Positions 1 to 6,033 of a stretch of DNA of 9,167 nucleotides are shown piece by piece (within the stretch, counting starts at the first letter, position 1; every line of letters begins with the position of its first letter). Source of the DNA: JBFELO01 sp041552055 (GTDB lineage Bacteria > Acidobacteriota > Thermoanaerobaculia > Thermoanaerobaculales > Sulfomarinibacteraceae). The position numbers and the translations under genes are program-made. The notes below the pieces were generated by a model. It did not search any database. It worked only from the letters and a program-made list of their open reading frames with translations, and was not told the DNA's origin. The DNA lies in the NCBI GenBank assembly GCA_041552055.1, contig JBFELO010000176.1, forward strand, positions 1 to 9,167, in the 5' to 3' direction.

Positions 1-1
1 A

Positions 2-220
2 GGTTTCCGTTCCCCGGACCAGACTCGTGGCCGAATCGTCTTGTCGACGCTTGCCGCTTCACGATACGGATCCAGGGCCTGCGACATCGCCACTTTGATC
101 GGCAAACACGGCAGCTCCGTCACGAAATGGCTTACCGAGGGGCTTCGCAGGGAAGGGGTCAATCCAGACTTCAAGAACCAACTCGACAACCTCGATGCCC
201 AGATCTCACGTCGAAGATGA
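2..220 (+). CDS. C-terminal part of a REP-associated tyrosine transposase (RAYT), 5' end outside window
   Basis: Reading from base 2 in frame gives 72 residues ending in ISRRR and a TGA at 218-220, with no start inside the window. The segment RGRIVLSTLAASRYGSRACD followed by IATLIGKHGSSVTKWL looks like the DnaA-like helix-turn-helix tail carried after the Y1 transposase domain in long RAYT proteins. The final residues (NPDFKNQLDNLDAQISRRR) match the usual end of that family, which closes on a short Leu/Asp-rich helix. The catalytic domain lies to the left of the window, so activity cannot be judged. Two TGGCACC-type direct repeats begin 12 bases after the stop, as expected for a RAYT with its own repeats. 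Assignment is by recognition of the family pattern; the alternative is another DnaA_C-like HTH protein. Confidence 0.72.
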   Translation, partial: GFRSPDQTRGRIVLSTLAASRYGSRACDIATLIGKHGSSVTKWLTEGLRREGVNPDFKNQLDNLDAQISRRR

Positions 221-232
221 CAAATCAACAAA

Positions 233-278
233 TGTGAACGTGGCACCCTCGGCACCCTTGTGAACCTGGCACCCTCGG
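233..278. repeat. Two direct copies of a REP-like motif, family 1 (TGTGAACnTGGCACCCTCGG)
   Basis: Copies at 233-252 and 259-278 agree at 19 of 20 bases: TGTGAAC, then G or C, then TGGCACCCTCGG. They start just after the stop of the RAYT fragment. A third, shorter copy (TGTGAACTTGGCACC) is found at 1222-1236, where it truncates a CDF gene. The core TGGCACC is shared with the second repeat family that surrounds the right-hand RAYT, in which it forms half of the palindrome GTGCCAGGCAC. Confidence 0.75.
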
Positions 279-351
279 GACCCAACTCATCACTCATCCA
301 CTCAAGCGGTCGGCACGATCGGTTCAACCGGACAGTCGACCTCGTTACCCC

Positions 352-399
352 AACATGGTAGATCCCGCCCTCGACAAAGACGCGCGGCCGCCTCGGCAT
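352..399 (-). pseudogene. 5' stub of a second RAYT transposase gene
   Basis: Reading leftwards from the ATG at 399-397 gives MPRRPRVFVEGGIYHV, the typical start of long RAYT proteins. It is clearly homologous to the start of the right-hand RAYT in this window (MPRPSWIFVEGGVYHG), also at the DNA level: both share the plus-strand word CCCGCCCTCGACAAAGA. After YHV the expected YNR segment and everything else of the Y1 domain are missing; the frame runs on as unrelated GVTRSTVRLNRS. The gene has therefore been cut after about 16 codons. A REP-like core lies about 45 bases upstream (444-456), the same distance as in the right-hand RAYT, which supports this being a real relic and not a chance match. 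Confidence 0.7.
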
Positions 400-610
400 C
401 GCTCCGCACGCCCAGCAATGCTCTCAAGAACGTCAAAATCGTTGGGCCTGGCACCTGTCCCTGTCGGAGGTTGGTTGGCAGGGGGACGGCGTCAACAGAT
501 GACAATGGTCAAAAAGAGGGACTTGCCCGGGCGTAGTTCTCGACCGCGCGCAACGTTCCGGATCAGCCCGGCTTAGCTCTTCCAGCTACGCTGTCACAAG
601 ACGCCGTGGC
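400..610. other. Non-coding stretch between RAYT stub and structured repeats
   Basis: Apart from the REP-like core at 444-456 and a small inverted repeat TAGCT/AGCTA at 574-588, I see no gene. Open frames here have no recognisable protein pattern and no ribosome binding site. Confidence 0.5.
444..456. repeat. REP-like core GGGCCTGGCACCT upstream of the RAYT stub
   Basis: Thirteen bases differing at one position from GTGCCTGGCACCT, the inverted form of the family 2 palindrome at the right end of the window. Its position about 45 bases before the start codon of the RAYT stub parallels the arrangement at 8975/9007. Short, so moderate confidence only. Confidence 0.45.
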
Positions 611-648
611 AGGCTTCGTTTCCGACCCAAGGGTCGAAAACGAAGCCT
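611..648. repeat. Long hairpin: 18-bp stem, 2-base loop
   Basis: The arm at 611-628 (AGGCTTCGTTTCCGACCC) pairs with 631-648 (GGGTCGAAAACGAAGCCT) at 17 of 18 positions, the loop being AA at 629-630. It directly abuts structured unit A. Neither side carries a run of T, so it does not look like a standard intrinsic terminator. It could be a terminal structure of a mobile repeat, a cruciform, or a processed RNA hairpin. Confidence 0.8.
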
Positions 649-763
649 GGTGCCGGTGGCGAGAGTCGACTGTGCCGAGAGGCCGCGGCCTGTGGCCGTA
701 GCCGTGGGGTTCGTAGGGAGGGCAAAGCCCTACCGGAGTGGGGGACGGGCGGCGTACGGCCAC
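648..763. repeat. Structured repeat unit A (nested stems, tRNA-3'-end-like border)
   Basis: The unit begins with a 22-base segment (648-669) that is identical to 818-839. Reverse complemented, this segment reads TCGACTCTCGCCACCGGCACCA, like a tRNA 3' end (T-loop remainder, acceptor strand, CCA). Inside the unit an outer stem pairs GTGGCCGTA (692-700) with TACGGCCAC (755-763), and an inner hairpin pairs AGGGC (719-723) with GCCCT (727-731) around AAA. A competing pairing is GTAGGG (713-718) with CCCTAC (728-733). The palindrome AGGCCGCGGCCT lies at 680-691. The same layout recurs 170 bp further right with compensating base changes. Function unknown; no protein is supported in either strand. 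Confidence 0.7.
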
Positions 764-783
764 CCGCGGTCTCCGGCACGAGG

Positions 784-802
784 CTGCGCCCGCAGGGCGC
801 AG
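784..802. repeat. Perfect 8-bp hairpin between units A and B
   Basis: CTGCGCCC (784-791) and GGGCGCAG (795-802) pair perfectly around GCA. It lies just before the 22-base border of unit B, as the hairpin at 611-648 lies just before that of unit A, but the two hairpins are not similar in sequence. Confidence 0.7.
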
Positions 803-817
803 TCAACACAACGCGAT

Positions 818-940
818 TGGTGCCGGTGGCGAGAGTCGAACTTACCTTCGGCAGCGACTCGTGGTCGTTGCCATGGGGATCGCAGGCCTGGCGGAAGCCA
901 GACCGGAGAGGGGGTTGGCTGGCTTACGACCACTCGCTGC
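818..940. repeat. Structured repeat unit B (second copy of unit A)
   Basis: Starts with the same 22 bases as unit A. The outer stem pairs GCAGCGA (851-857) with TCGCTGC (934-940) and GTGGTCGT (861-868) with ACGACCAC (926-933), leaving a 3-base bulge. The inner hairpin pairs CTGGC (888-892) with GCCAG (897-901) around GGAA. Compared with unit A, pair 696-759 (C-G) became 865-929 (T-A), 719-731 (A-T) became 888-901 (C-G), and 720-730 (G-C) became 889-900 (T-A). The segment ACCGGAG after the inner hairpin is kept in both (732-738, 902-908). Such compensating changes point to a selected fold or to copying within a structured repeat family. Confidence 0.7.
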
Positions 941-962
941 TGAAGGTCAGTCGCGTCGTAGG

Positions 963-1006
963 GTGGGTGGATGAGGGACGACGTCAACCCACACCGCCTT
1001 GCGGCG
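963..1006. repeat. Two further small inverted repeats beside unit B
   Basis: GTGGGT (963-968) can pair with ACCCAC (987-992), and CGCC (995-998) with GGCG (1003-1006). They sit between unit B and the AT-rich island and may belong to the same non-coding element. Short arms in GC-rich DNA, so weak evidence. Confidence 0.35.
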
Positions 1007-1027
1007 AGGGGATTTCAAGTGACATAA

Positions 1028-1056
1028 ATACTATTATTATCAACAATTAAAATCAA
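1028..1056 (-). promoter_or_regulatory. Promoter-like pair in an AT-rich island, pointing into the structured units
   Basis: On the minus strand TTGATT (1056-1051) is followed after 17 bases by TAGTAT (1033-1028); each matches its sigma-70 consensus hexamer at four of six bases. The island at about 1021-1075 is the only clearly AT-rich stretch in the window. Transcription from here would run through units B and A. AT-rich DNA yields such pairs by chance, hence low confidence. Confidence 0.3.
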
Positions 1057-1221
1057 TAACGATCAACAACACACCGCACCTTACAACACCCAAGTCGAGG
1101 CCCTTGATCCGCTTGCCAGGATTTCTCTTCTATTGGTGTTTGCTGACCTCTACTGGCTCTGATTGAAGAAAGTTGGCTTCAATTGCACCAAGAGTGCACC
1201 ATCGCGAAGCAAATGTCGAAA
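1057..1221. other. No recognisable gene between AT-rich island and CDF relic
   Basis: Nothing protein-like is seen in either strand. A short direct repeat of GGTGCA occurs on the minus strand near 1174-1201. The missing rest of the CDF gene is not here. Confidence 0.5.
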
Positions 1222-1236
1222 TGTGAACTTGGCACC
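1222..1236. repeat. Family 1 REP-like copy at the CDF breakpoint
   Basis: TGTGAACTTGGCACC matches the copies at 233-247 and 259-273 at 14 of 15 bases each (the variable base is G, C or T). It begins within a few bases of the position where the CDF protein loses similarity to its family (about 1240), so the repeat marks a junction. Confidence 0.7.
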
Positions 1237-1239
1237 GAT

Positions 1240-1348
1240 GTGCGATGACCTCGACCACCATGGTCACGGTGATCAAGACGACCACCACCCGGGTACGGGT
1301 CTCGACGGCTCGAGGCTCGGCCCGCCCGAAGTGATGCTCATGCGTCAT
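1240..1348 (-). pseudogene. Truncated cation diffusion facilitator (CDF, DmeF/CzcD-like), first 36 codons
   Basis: CDF proteins are inner-membrane divalent cation/proton antiporters of about 300 residues. Here only residues 1-36 remain: an N-terminal His-containing stretch MTHEHHFG, the segment ETRTR, and most of transmembrane helix 1 (VVVVLITVTMVVEVIA). This matches the usual DmeF-type opening (His-rich start, RxxxRRT, then a helix ending MVVEI). The following GGxxxGSxALLADGxHM metal-site segment is absent, replaced by repeat sequence, with the frame running on to a stop near 1130. The start is well supported by a strong Shine-Dalgarno sequence, 6 bases after the czcA-like stop, so this was the last gene of the efflux operon. 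Recognition rests on a short segment but the context fits czcCBA-czcD order. Confidence 0.72.
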
Positions 1349-1354
1349 CCTTAG

Positions 1355-4300
1355 TCACCTCCTCTGGCGGATTGCGGGTCCGCGCCAGCCCCAACGGGCG
1401 AACAGCGCCGGCACGACCACGAGATTGAGCGCCGTCGAGCTGAGCAGCCCGCCAAGGATCACCTCTCCCATTGGGCTGAGGATCTCGTTGCCCGGATGGC
1501 CGCCGGCGAGAACCAGCGGGACGAGCGCGAGCCCGGCGGTCAGCGCGGTCATCATGACCGGCGCCATGCGCTCCTCGGAGCCCCGGATCACGGCTTCCTT
1601 CAGAGTCGTGTCGCCGCCCTCCAGCAACTGTTGGTAGCGGGTGACCATGAGCACGCCGTTACGGGTGGCGATCCCGAACAGGGTGATGAAGCCGAGCAGG
1701 GAAGCCACGCTCAGTACGCCCTGCCCGAGGGCGACCGCGATCACCCCGCCGACAACGGCGAGCGGCAGGTTGACGAGCACGATCAGCGCCTGACGGTGGC
1801 TCGAGAAGGCGAAGAACAGCAGCCCGTACATCGCAAGCAGCACGATGACTGACAGCACCGCGATGACCGTCAGGCTGCGCGCTGCGCTCTCGAACTGGCC
1901 ACCGAAGACCAACCGGTAGCCCGCCGGTATGTCGAGTTGCTCGTCCAGGGCCGCGTGGGCCGCCCCGACCGTGCCCGTGAGGTCGCGGCCGGCGATGTTG
2001 GCGGTGAGCACTGCGACCCGCCGGACGTCCTCACGGCGGACGATGCTGGGGCCCAGGTCCTGGCGGACGGTCGCCACATCGCCGAGCCGGATGTTCCTCC
2101 CACCCTCGGTGAGGATCGGCAGCCTGTCGAGCTCCTCGCGGTGTCTGTGGGTGCCGTCGGCAAGACGCACCACCACCGATGTGACGAGGCCGTCTTCGAG
2201 GATCTCGCCCACGTGGGTTCCCTGAAACAGCGCCTCCACCGACCGCGCCAGCGCCGTGGCGTCGAGGCCATAGCGCGCCATGGCGGCACGGTCGAAGTCG
2301 ATGGCGATCTGGGGAACCGTGGCCTGCTCCTGATTGGACAGGTCGACGATGCCGGGCACGGCGCCGAGCACGCCCTCGGCGGCCGAAGCCAATCTCCGCA
2401 GCACCGAGAGATCAGGCCCGAAGATCTTGACCGCCAGGTTTGCCTTCGAGCCCGAGATCATGTGGTCGATGCGGTGGCTGATTGGCTGGCCAAAGGTGAC
2501 CGCCACCCCGGGGATGGTGGCCACCGCCCGCCGCATCTCGGCCAGCAGCTCGTCCTTCGGCCGACCCTCCTGCAGCACCACCTCGATCTCGGCGCCGTTG
2601 ACGCCCTGCAGGTGCTCGTCCCGCTCGGCGCGGCCGGTGCGGCGACTGGTGGAGACCACCTCCGGGAAGGCGAGCAGTGATTCCTCCACCTGGCGGCCCA
2701 AGGCGTCGCTCTCGGCGAGGGTGATGCCCGGCGGAGCGGCGACGGCAACAGTCAACGCGCCCTCGTTGAAGGCCGGCATGAAGGTCCTACCGAGCGTCGG
2801 AACGACGGCCAGCGAGGCGGCCAGCGCGACAGCCGCAGCCGCGGTCACCACGAAGGGGTGATTCACCGCCCAGCGCACCGTCGGCCGGTAGCGGTTGGTC
2901 AGCCACCGCATGAGCCAGGGTTGCCGTTCACCCAGCGATCGAGATCTGACCAGCAGCAACGACGCCATTGCCGGGGTCACGGTCAGCGAGACGACCAGCG
3001 ACGCAGTCAGAGCGGCCACGTAGGCGAGGCCGAGCGGCTTCATCAGGCGCCCTTCCATGCCCGGCAGCAGGAAGAGCGGCAGGAACACCAGGCCGATGAT
3101 CACGGTGGCGAAGAGAATCGGATGAACCACCTCTTGAGCAGCCACCTCGATGACCTCCCCTCGCCCCGCTTCCTGAGGTTCCTTCCCTGTCGCTCGCCGT
3201 TCGCGCAGGCGGCGCACGATGTTCTCCACGGCGATGATGGCGTCGTCTACCAAGGCACCGATGGCGATGGTCAGCCCGCCCAGGGTCATGGTGTTGACTG
3301 TGGCGCCGGAAGCCGAGATGGCGAGTACGCCAGCAACCAGTGACAGCGGGATGGCCAGGGCCGAGATCACGGTCGCCCGGAGGTTGCCGAGGAACAGGAG
3401 CAGGATAAGCACCACTAGGATCGCGCCATCGCGCATCGCCACCGAGACGTTGTGGATGGCGACGTCGATGAAGTCGGCCTGGCGGAAGTTCTCCCGCTCG
3501 ACCGTGACCTCCGGTGGCAGTGATTCCTCCAACTCCGACATGACCTCGTCGATCGCGGCGGTCAGCTCGAGAGTGTTGGTGCCGGGCTGCTTCTGAACCG
3601 ACAGGATCACCGCCGGCCGGCCGCTGTAGGAGGCGGTGCCCCGAACCGGCTCGACGCCGGCTTCGACGATGCCGACCATTCCGACCGTAACCGGGACCCC
3701 CTCGGTCACGGTGATGACCGTGGCAGCGAAGTCCTCGGCGCTGCGCGCCCGGCCGAGACCGCGCACCAGATACTCCTGAGAGTCGTCGATGTGGAAGCCG
3801 GCAGCGGTGGTCGCGCTGGCGGACTCGAGCGCGTCGACCACGTCGAGCACGCCGACGCCGTGCCGCGCCAGGGCCTGAGGGTCGAGCAGTACCTGGTACT
3901 GACGCAGGTCGCCGCCGATCGGGACGACCTGAGCGATGCCCGGGATGGCGAGCAGGGCCCGTCGGACATCGGTCTCTGCAATGCGCCGCAACCGCTCACC
4001 GGAGAGGGTCTCGGAGGTCAGCGCGAGAAAGGTGATCTCGCCCATGATCGAGCTGACGGGCCCTAGCCGAGGTCGCGTAACGCCCCCGGGCAGCTCTACC
4101 TCCTGAAGCCGCTCGGACACGATCTGGCGTGCCAGGTAGACCTCTTGGCCCCAGTCGAACTCGACCCAGACCACCGACACCCCGGCCCCGGAGACCGAAC
4201 GCAGCCGGCGGACGCCGGGCGCACCGTTGAGCACTGACTCGAGGGGAAAGGTCACCAGCAGTTCGACCTCCTCCGGGGCGAAGCCCGGCGCCTCGGTGAG

Positions 4301-4447
4301 CACGGTGACCGATGGCGCAGTCAGGTCGGGAAGAACGTCCACCGGCGTGCGGGCGGCCACCAAGCCACCGACGACGAGTAGCAGGCCGGCGGCGACCAGG
4401 ACGAAGCCGCGGAAGCGCAGCGAGAAACGGATCAGCGTGGCAAGCAT
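1355..4447 (-). CDS. czcA: Heavy-metal efflux RND pump, inner-membrane subunit (CzcA/CusA family)
   Basis: A full-length HME-RND protein (1030 residues; family usually 1020-1070). It forms the proton-driven trimer of a tripartite pump that drives metal ions from periplasm or cytoplasm out of the cell. Visible parts are TM1 (about 11-33), the family opening PVDVLPDLTAPSVTVLTEA, porter loops, TM2-6 from about 337, a second large loop from about 560, and TM8-12 after about 850. The proton-relay helix reads GALVDDAIIAVEN, with Asp401, Asp402 and Glu408; Asp401 and Glu408 align with CzcA Asp408 and Glu415, while the CzcA Asp402 position is Ala395, as in CusA. By hand alignment the CusA methionine triad (573, 623, 672) maps to Ala568, Ile621 and His662. 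Substrate is therefore open, more likely divalent. It starts 14 bases after the adaptor gene with a G-rich Shine-Dalgarno (AGGGGGG). Confidence 0.95.
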   Translation of the reverse strand: MLATLIRFSLRFRGFVLVAAGLLLVVGGLVAARTPVDVLPDLTAPSVTVLTEAPGFAPEEVELLVTFPLESVLNGAPGVRRLRSVSGAGVSVVWVEFDWGQEVYLARQIVSERLQEVELPGGVTRPRLGPVSSIMGEITFLALTSETLSGERLRRIAETDVRRALLAIPGIAQVVPIGGDLRQYQVLLDPQALARHGVGVLDVVDALESASATTAAGFHIDDSQEYLVRGLGRARSAEDFAATVITVTEGVPVTVGMVGIVEAGVEPVRGTASYSGRPAVILSVQKQPGTNTLELTAAIDEVMSELEESLPPEVTVERENFRQADFIDVAIHNVSVAMRDGAILVVLILLLFLGNLRATVISALAIPLSLVAGVLAISASGATVNTMTLGGLTIAIGALVDDAIIAVENIVRRLRERRATGKEPQEAGRGEVIEVAAQEVVHPILFATVIIGLVFLPLFLLPGMEGRLMKPLGLAYVAALTASLVVSLTVTPAMASLLLVRSRSLGERQPWLMRWLTNRYRPTVRWAVNHPFVVTAAAAVALAASLAVVPTLGRTFMPAFNEGALTVAVAAPPGITLAESDALGRQVEESLLAFPEVVSTSRRTGRAERDEHLQGVNGAEIEVVLQEGRPKDELLAEMRRAVATIPGVAVTFGQPISHRIDHMISGSKANLAVKIFGPDLSVLRRLASAAEGVLGAVPGIVDLSNQEQATVPQIAIDFDRAAMARYGLDATALARSVEALFQGTHVGEILEDGLVTSVVVRLADGTHRHREELDRLPILTEGGRNIRLGDVATVRQDLGPSIVRREDVRRVAVLTANIAGRDLTGTVGAAHAALDEQLDIPAGYRLVFGGQFESAARSLTVIAVLSVIVLLAMYGLLFFAFSSHRQALIVLVNLPLAVVGGVIAVALGQGVLSVASLLGFITLFGIATRNGVLMVTRYQQLLEGGDTTLKEAVIRGSEERMAPVMMTALTAGLALVPLVLAGGHPGNEILSPMGEVILGGLLSSTALNLVVVPALFARWGWRGPAIRQRR
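1356..1362 (-). promoter_or_regulatory. Strong Shine-Dalgarno for the truncated CDF gene
   Basis: On the minus strand GGAGGTG lies 7 bases before the ATG at 1348, overlapping the stop codon of the RND pump gene. It fixes the CDF start and implies translational coupling with the pump gene. Confidence 0.75.
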
Positions 4448-4461
4448 GCTGCCCCCCTGGC

Positions 4462-6033
4462 CTAGTGGACGTGGCCTTCGACCGAGCCGGAGGCGAGAAG
4501 CGAGGCGCGCCGGATCGCCGCGCCGCCGACCGTGACGACGCGCTCGCCCGGCAGCACCCCGTCAACCAGCACGAGATCTCCCTGACGGCGCTCGACCTCG
4601 ACCAGCCGGCGTGCGAAGGTCTCGCCGTCGAGCTGGACGTACACCACGGGAACCCCGGCGTCGTCGACCACAGCGGAGTCCGGCAGCAGTATTCCTGTAA
4701 CCTGTCCCGGCAGGAGGACCTGCGCCGCGGCGTGCAGCCCGGGCTTGAGCTGATCCACGGTGCGCTCGACTTCGACCAGAACCTCGACCGCACCGGACCG
4801 GCGGTTCACCTCGGGCGCGACCGCTACCAGACGCAGCTCACCTTCACCGAGTTCGACGGCCTCTGAGCTGCCGCCGGTGTCGAGGATGAGACCGGTGATG
4901 CCGTTTTTCAATTGGGCCGCATCATCCGGTGTGAGCGCCACGCGGACCCAGACAGGCCGCTCCCGCACGACACGAAGCAGTGCCATCCCGGCGGCCACCC
5001 GCTGCCCGGGCGACACCATGGTCTCTGCGACCCGGCCGGAGAAGGGTGCGGCGATCTCGAGACCGAAGACACCTCCTCGACCCCTGCGACCTGCCTCGGA
5101 TGCGGCCAGAGCTGCCCGGCTGGCCTCCAGTCGGGCCTCGAGACCTGCGGCTTCCGCCCCGGCCTGCTCCACCTCGCGCTGACTCACCGCCTGCTTGGCG
5201 AGCAGCACCTCGAGCCGCTCGGCTCGGGCCGTTGCCGCAGCGCTCAGGGCCTCGAGCTCGCGCACCGATGCCTCGAGTTCGGCCAGGCTGCGGTCGGACG
5301 GCGCGGTCTGGATCAGCGACATGAGGGGTGTTCCGGACGCCACCGACTGCCCGGTGTAAGGCCAGCTCGCGGCGCGCACCACGCCGTCCACCGGCGCGGT
5401 CATGATGACCTCGCCGCCGGAGGGCGGCTCGACGCGTGCTGTACCGGCCACGCTGGCTCTGAGGGCGCCGGGCTCGGTCCACGCCGTCCCGAATGCCGTT
5501 CGCCATTGCTGCTCGAGCAGAAACCCCACCTCCTCGTCACCGGCGACCTCCGGAAGAGCGTGCGGCTCCTCGATGAGCCGACCAGGATCAGCCGGTGTAC
5601 CGACGAGAACCCGGCCTCCGCCGATGGTCTCGGCGACGCCTCCGACCTCGATCTCGAAGGCGAGGTCGCGTTCGCCGGGTGTGTCGGACTCGATGGCCAC
5701 CTTGAAGATCCCGGAGCGGACGGCGGTGGTCGAGCTGAAGCGCTCCTGTTGCCCACCGGCGCTCGTCAGAACGATCGCCACGGAGCCCTCGACCGCCGGC
5801 TTGAAGCCGTCGAGGATGGTGACGTGGACGTGGGCGTCGGCAGTCTTTCCCGCGACGAGTGCATCGACCTCCGGGAACAGCCCGAAGTGCTCACCCCAGG
5901 CGGTTACAGCCCAGGACTCGGAGTCGGCCATGGCGTGGTCTCGACGGTCGTGGTCGTGGTCTGCATCGTCGTGAACGCCGCAGGCCGTGAGCGCGACCGC
6001 GACAACAATCGTGACCAGCTGGCGTGTACTCAT
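4462..6033 (-). CDS. czcB: RND periplasmic adaptor lipoprotein (CzcB/CusB family, HlyD fold)
   Basis: The membrane-fusion subunit that links the RND pump to the outer-membrane channel and may hand over metal. It is 523 residues. A signal sequence ends in a lipobox LTAC (Cys18), so the mature protein should be lipid-anchored. Directly after it is a His/Asp-rich tail (VHDDADHDHDRRDH, 20-33) fit for binding divalent metal. Residues about 45-150 form the extra N-terminal domain of CzcB-type adaptors (pattern LFPEVDALVAGKTA, then LDGFKPAVEG). A lipoyl half-motif (APVDGVVRA) near 210, a coiled-coil hairpin about 248-315, the second half-motif (APFSGRVAETMVSPGQRV), and beta-barrel and membrane-proximal domains follow; the C-terminus is GHVH. 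The start overlaps the upstream stop as ATGA and has GGAGG before it, implying coupled translation. Confidence 0.94.
   Translation of the reverse strand: MSTRQLVTIVVAVALTACGVHDDADHDHDRRDHAMADSESWAVTAWGEHFGLFPEVDALVAGKTADAHVHVTILDGFKPAVEGSVAIVLTSAGGQQERFSSTTAVRSGIFKVAIESDTPGERDLAFEIEVGGVAETIGGGRVLVGTPADPGRLIEEPHALPEVAGDEEVGFLLEQQWRTAFGTAWTEPGALRASVAGTARVEPPSGGEVIMTAPVDGVVRAASWPYTGQSVASGTPLMSLIQTAPSDRSLAELEASVRELEALSAAATARAERLEVLLAKQAVSQREVEQAGAEAAGLEARLEASRAALAASEAGRRGRGGVFGLEIAAPFSGRVAETMVSPGQRVAAGMALLRVVRERPVWVRVALTPDDAAQLKNGITGLILDTGGSSEAVELGEGELRLVAVAPEVNRRSGAVEVLVEVERTVDQLKPGLHAAAQVLLPGQVTGILLPDSAVVDDAGVPVVYVQLDGETFARRLVEVERRQGDLVLVDGVLPGERVVTVGGAAIRRASLLASGSVEGHVH

Noticed and set aside
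302..505. 67-residue minus-strand ORF
   Set aside because: It covers the RAYT stub in another frame; the homologous frame starts at 399 and is only 16 codons long.
611..648. Intrinsic transcription terminator
   Set aside because: Strong stem but no T tract on either side.
648..845. Complete tRNA gene
   Set aside because: Only the 3' end resembles a tRNA; no anticodon arm, D-arm or matching 5' acceptor strand, and the T-stem is imperfect.
817..1050. Plus-strand frames across units A and B (such as VPVARVELTFG)
   Set aside because: The sequence is better explained by stems and a tRNA-end-like border; this type of ORF is typical of translated tRNA ends and shows no domain.
1130..1348. Intact 72-residue protein after the pump gene
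   Set aside because: Residues 1-36 are the start of a CDF protein; the rest translates a repeat and unrelated DNA, so it is a truncated gene.
1937..2680. 247-residue plus-strand frame and other frames inside the pump gene
   Set aside because: Low-complexity Arg/Gly/His shadow of the RND gene with no domain pattern or start signal.
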